Shown here in pieces: positions 60,945 to 64,000 of a stretch of DNA of 64,000 nt. The stretch comes from Orobanche coerulescens (taxonomy: Eukaryota > Streptophyta > Magnoliopsida > Lamiales > Orobanchaceae). Position numbers and translations under genes: made by a program. The notes below the pieces were generated by a model, which saw only the letters and a program-made list of their open reading frames with translations, did not search any database and was not told where the DNA came from. Positions within the stretch are counted from its first letter, which is position 1. Every line of letters starts with the position of its first letter. Location: positions 142,133,215 through 142,197,214 of the forward strand of contig CM065810.1 in assembly GCA_033398695.1 (NCBI GenBank). Direction: 5' to 3'.

Positions 60945-61536
60945 GGCCGTGAGTCTCGTACCAAGGTTAACTTTGAATTATAATTGTTGGAGATAATGTG
61001 TTTTGTGATTGTACATTGTAAATATTCCGGAATATAAATTTTTTTTCTAAAATGATTTTTGGCGCATATATTCATCTGATTAGAATGTAGTTCAAATGGA
61101 TTGTACTTACACTAGCAGTTGTCGCTAACCCCTTAAATGGGGGAAATACTTTTTGTATTTCAGGTATCGACGTGGGGACAAGCGAGCACTTGAGCCGTAT
61201 GAGGATGATAGGCAAGCATGATACTGTTCAGTAGTCATTTGTTGGTGTTCAGTTCTGTCATTTATTATTGATGTCTTGTTTTGGGATTTCTGTATTATAA
61301 AATTGGTTTAAGTACTCGAGTACTTTCTTTTCAAAATTGTTAATGTTGTATTCTCGTTTGGGAAATAGATTGATGTTGGATTCTAGTTGTCGGATCGTAG
61401 TCTTTTATTTGAATTGTCGTTTTATTGATAATTGTATGTCATCGTCGAATGTCTTGTTGGTACGTTAGCCTGGTGGATTCCACAGTGTGGGGTCCACGGC
61501 GCTGTAATATACCCCGATCGTCTTGGGGGTGTTACA

Positions 61537-61823
61537 ATTGCGGTATTAGAAAGCACCTTGAAAACACCGCAAGAAAATAATTCATTTTAAAAGTACGTCT
61601 CGAAATTTAATTTTCTAAGATACTCAAGGTTTTCGAAAATTCATTAGGCCAGAATGCCCAAACTCACAAAATCCTTTATCAAACCATCATAAAACATTCA
61701 AGGCCAAAGTGCCAAAACTCGATTTAGGGAATCGGTTTTTGAAATAAAACTCAGTCAGTAAAATACTGAAAGCCATTACAAAAGAACTCACGCAGCGGAT
61801 AAAAGAAATACAGTCCAACATGC
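61537..61823. other. Host sequence of solo LTR G, right side
   Basis: Continuation of 29127-29629 after the ATTGC duplication. Words such as GGCCAAAGTGCCAAAACTC suggest a Tekay-like LTR interior. No gene seen. Confidence 0.4.
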
Positions 61824-62271
61824 ACAATCCAGCAACACTACTCCTCATATGAACGAAATATGAGAGTCAAATAACCACACATCACGAAATCATAATCCAT
61901 AAGAGGATTCCGTCAATTAACTCATAATCATACCTGTAACTCGCATCAGACGAGGCACAAACACAAAGAAGGGAGACTTACATCCACAGGTCGCACGAAG
62001 ATGATGATCGCCCCACGATACTAATCACGACCAACAAAGTCAGACGATGCATCGCGACACGACTCAGTCAGACAAAATCCGACGAGACAAAACTCAATAA
62101 ACATCACTAAACCCGACAGCCTAGGTTTCCACAACCTAAGTCTCCGATACCATTTATGTAACACCCCCAATCCGCTCGAGGATATTACACGCCGTAGAAC
62201 CCTTCCTCAAGGATCTACCAGGCTGGTAAATACATCGAACAACTCAAAAATGCCTTTAAGGCTAAAATGAC
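61824..62271 (-). repeat. Family-A leader, PBS and LTR start, duplicate of 14841-15289
   Basis: Nearly identical to 14841-15289, with the same left edge. The LTR starts at 62157 (TGTAACACCCCC) and is cut after about 115 bp at 62271. Minus-strand TGGTATCGGAGAC marks the PBS. Confidence 0.8.
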
Positions 62272-62769
62272 TCAAAATAGTGGATCTTGACTTGTGTCTT
62301 TGATACGACAATTGAGATAACACTTTCATTCTTGGGAGTAATCAAAATTACTTGAAGAAAAAAAGGAAAAATCGAGGGTTCTAAGGAGAAAATTTTTCGA
62401 CCGATCCAATTTCAAGTCAAGCAAGATCCGGAAGCTCATTGCCCACACAAAATCCGGACTAAGGCGAGGATATACTCCAAGATTTTAAGGAAGAGAACAG
62501 AACAACCACTTGGAATCAAAGGTAAATATTTTATGATCTCATGATCTAGATTAGGATATTAGTTTTACCAATAATATTATTAAATAAATAATAATAATAG
62601 TATTAAATTGTTTATTAATCTTAATAGTTAATTAATTAGCATGCCTAAATAGATTTTGTTTTCGTGGATGAGTAAAATGTTTTTATCAAACTAATTACCA
62701 AATTTTGCTTACGCTACTTTTTATTTCCAATACACGGACCCTGATATCATTGTTTACCCATTTCTCATG
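62272..62769. other. AT-rich unassigned sequence
   Basis: No ORF, domain or repeat that I recognise. It includes an ATAATAATA-rich stretch at about 62565-62600. Confidence 0.4.
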
Positions 62770-64000
62770 CGCATCAACCTCATCATGTCTCTAGTCCTGC
62801 AGGCATTGAGAGATATCTGCTTCTTAAAGTTACCCAACTTCTTCACATTGAGGACTATCCTGAAGTTCCATTGTCATTCCACGAAATTAGGTCCTGTAAG
62901 GGTTTTTCGATTAGTATTACAAATGGGTTCACTGCCATTTTGACAGAGTTTTAACTGCATAATAAATCTAGATTTATTAATGATTTGTAAATTATAATTT
63001 GAGTATACAATAAAAGCCTTTCTATTCACAACTCGGCTCCCACTATATTTTTTTATAAGATCACACTCTCATGTGAAAATCGAAAAATTCATTGAAAGAC
63101 CGACTTCATAGTAGTGATCAAGTTCTGTGCAAAATTCAATAGAGGGTAACCTATTAATGACTTCCGGTCTATCAATTTTATAAAGTGCTGTCTAATACCA
63201 ATCTATCAAATGGATGATACAATCTTTTTTTGCCCCTACTTCATTTGCCCTCAACTCTTTACAGTTTCTATGGCTCGCTGAATTATCAAAGTTTAAACCA
63301 TTCATGCTTATTAGTCTGTCAATTGAATCTTATCTTGCAACCCATACGGTTTCTGGGGTAAAATTTGCCACGGCCGAAGGCACCCAATGCATTATATAAT
63401 TTTATTGACCCTCCCAATTGTGCTACCTGACATACTTGAAAACACAACACACTAACTTAGGTGTCAACTTTACTAGGTATGATGGAGTGCAAGATACCTC
63501 ATATTTTTTTAACGTAGTATTTGTTTGTGGGAGTATTTCGCAACTAATGTTATATTTTACACATTAGTTCATTACAAGCGCCATAAAAGTTCATACAATA
63601 TGAATAAAAATTAAATAACAACCTATTTGCTATCAACATGTAGTTTATAAACTTTTTTATAAGTATGGACCAAGCGGATGGCCCAATAAAAATAAGAAAA
63701 TAAAATTCAATGTACAGGCCTTGAACCGTCGTCTTCATGATGGATTATTCCGGTCTATCATCAGAGCTAACTATCTATTATACTGAAAAAGTTGCATCAT
63801 ATATAACTTTTCTAAAAAAAAAATGTCAATAGGCTCATAACGGCATTTGTAGTCCATCCACAAAATACATAGATTTTAAACTAATTCCATAAACTACATT
63901 CCTACCACACAAGCATGCATAAAACATGCAACTAGCATGGAGGTTCAATCCATTCGTCAATACCATGATTTAAATATTCGAGGTAATTTTTGTTAAAAAT
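62770..64000 (-). mobile_element. Old copia gag start and leader, cut by the window end
   Basis: On the minus strand this resembles the gag N-terminus and leader of the copia element at about 42340-43330 (GGCTCCCACTAT, TCAATTGAATCTTATC, AAAATTTGC and other words in the same order). It is more diverged and has many stops. The part that would correspond to the palindrome cluster lies beyond 64000. Confidence 0.65.

Larger units (their letters stand above)
29630..61536 (+). mobile_element. Solo LTR 'G' (about 2040 bp net), split by three insertions, TSD ATTGC
   Basis: The LTR begins TGTAATATCCGTAAC at 29630 and ends GGGGGTGTTACA at 61536, flanked by ATTGC at 29625-29629 and 61537-61541. Its own sequence is 29630-29963, 36754-36992, 57151-57160 and 60080-61536. 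The rest is the Tat element, the copia element (with F inside) and solo LTR H. It is oriented plus, opposite to A, E, F and H. No internal region remains. Confidence 0.92.

Overview
The window is repeat-rich nuclear DNA of a flowering plant, most likely a eudicot. I see no host gene, tRNA, rRNA or bacterial signal. Almost every base belongs to LTR retrotransposons inserted into one another, and six full or solo copies can be delimited exactly by their ends and 5-bp target-site duplications (TSDs), a seventh element (the Athila-type one) being cut by the window edge. Indications are tRNA-derived primer-binding sites, polypurine tracts, TG...CA ends, gag/protease/RT/RNase H/integrase domains, Tekay-type chromodomains and Athila- and Tat-lineage extra ORFs.

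Layout. (1) 1-14541, plus strand: Athila-type Ty3/gypsy element cut by the window start, with a duplicated protease, decayed pol, a downstream extra ORF that has its own TATA box and 5'UTR intron, and a 3' LTR interrupted by a copia-like solo LTR (11884-13063, TSD ATTAG). (2) 14542-15174: scraps of an old copia gag and of a Tekay-like leader. (3) 15175-27852: a 3.06-kb Tekay-like LTR ('family A') split by Tekay element E (16769-26381, minus, TSD AATAA). (4) 27853-29629: degenerate gypsy pieces. (5) 29630-61536: one 2.04-kb solo LTR 'G' (TSD ATTGC) stretched over 32 kb by three insertions: a Tat-lineage element (29964-36748, TSD CTAAT) with an intron-containing antisense ORF; a copia element (36993-57145, minus, TSD CCGAT) that carries Tekay element F (44341-55286, TSD CTCTT) in its 5' LTR; and family-A solo LTR H (57161-60074, TSD GTTAG). 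(6) 61537-64000: more family-A and copia remnants.

All coding regions carry nonsense, frameshift or deletion lesions, so no copy looks autonomous. LTR pairs of E, F, the copia element and the Tat element are still very alike by eye, so these insertions look fairly young.

The most striking signal is not a gene. Nearly every family here carries a cluster of short palindromic motifs, usually CpG-containing, placed directly upstream of a TATA box. Motif identity does not follow phylogeny. The two family-A LTRs match on both sides of the cluster but carry different motifs inside it, while an Athila (Ty3) element and a copia (Ty1) element share the same compound motif. This suggests an exchangeable promoter cassette. 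A second conserved module, centred on TCCGACGGG, is repeated in the transcribed part of four Tekay-type LTRs.
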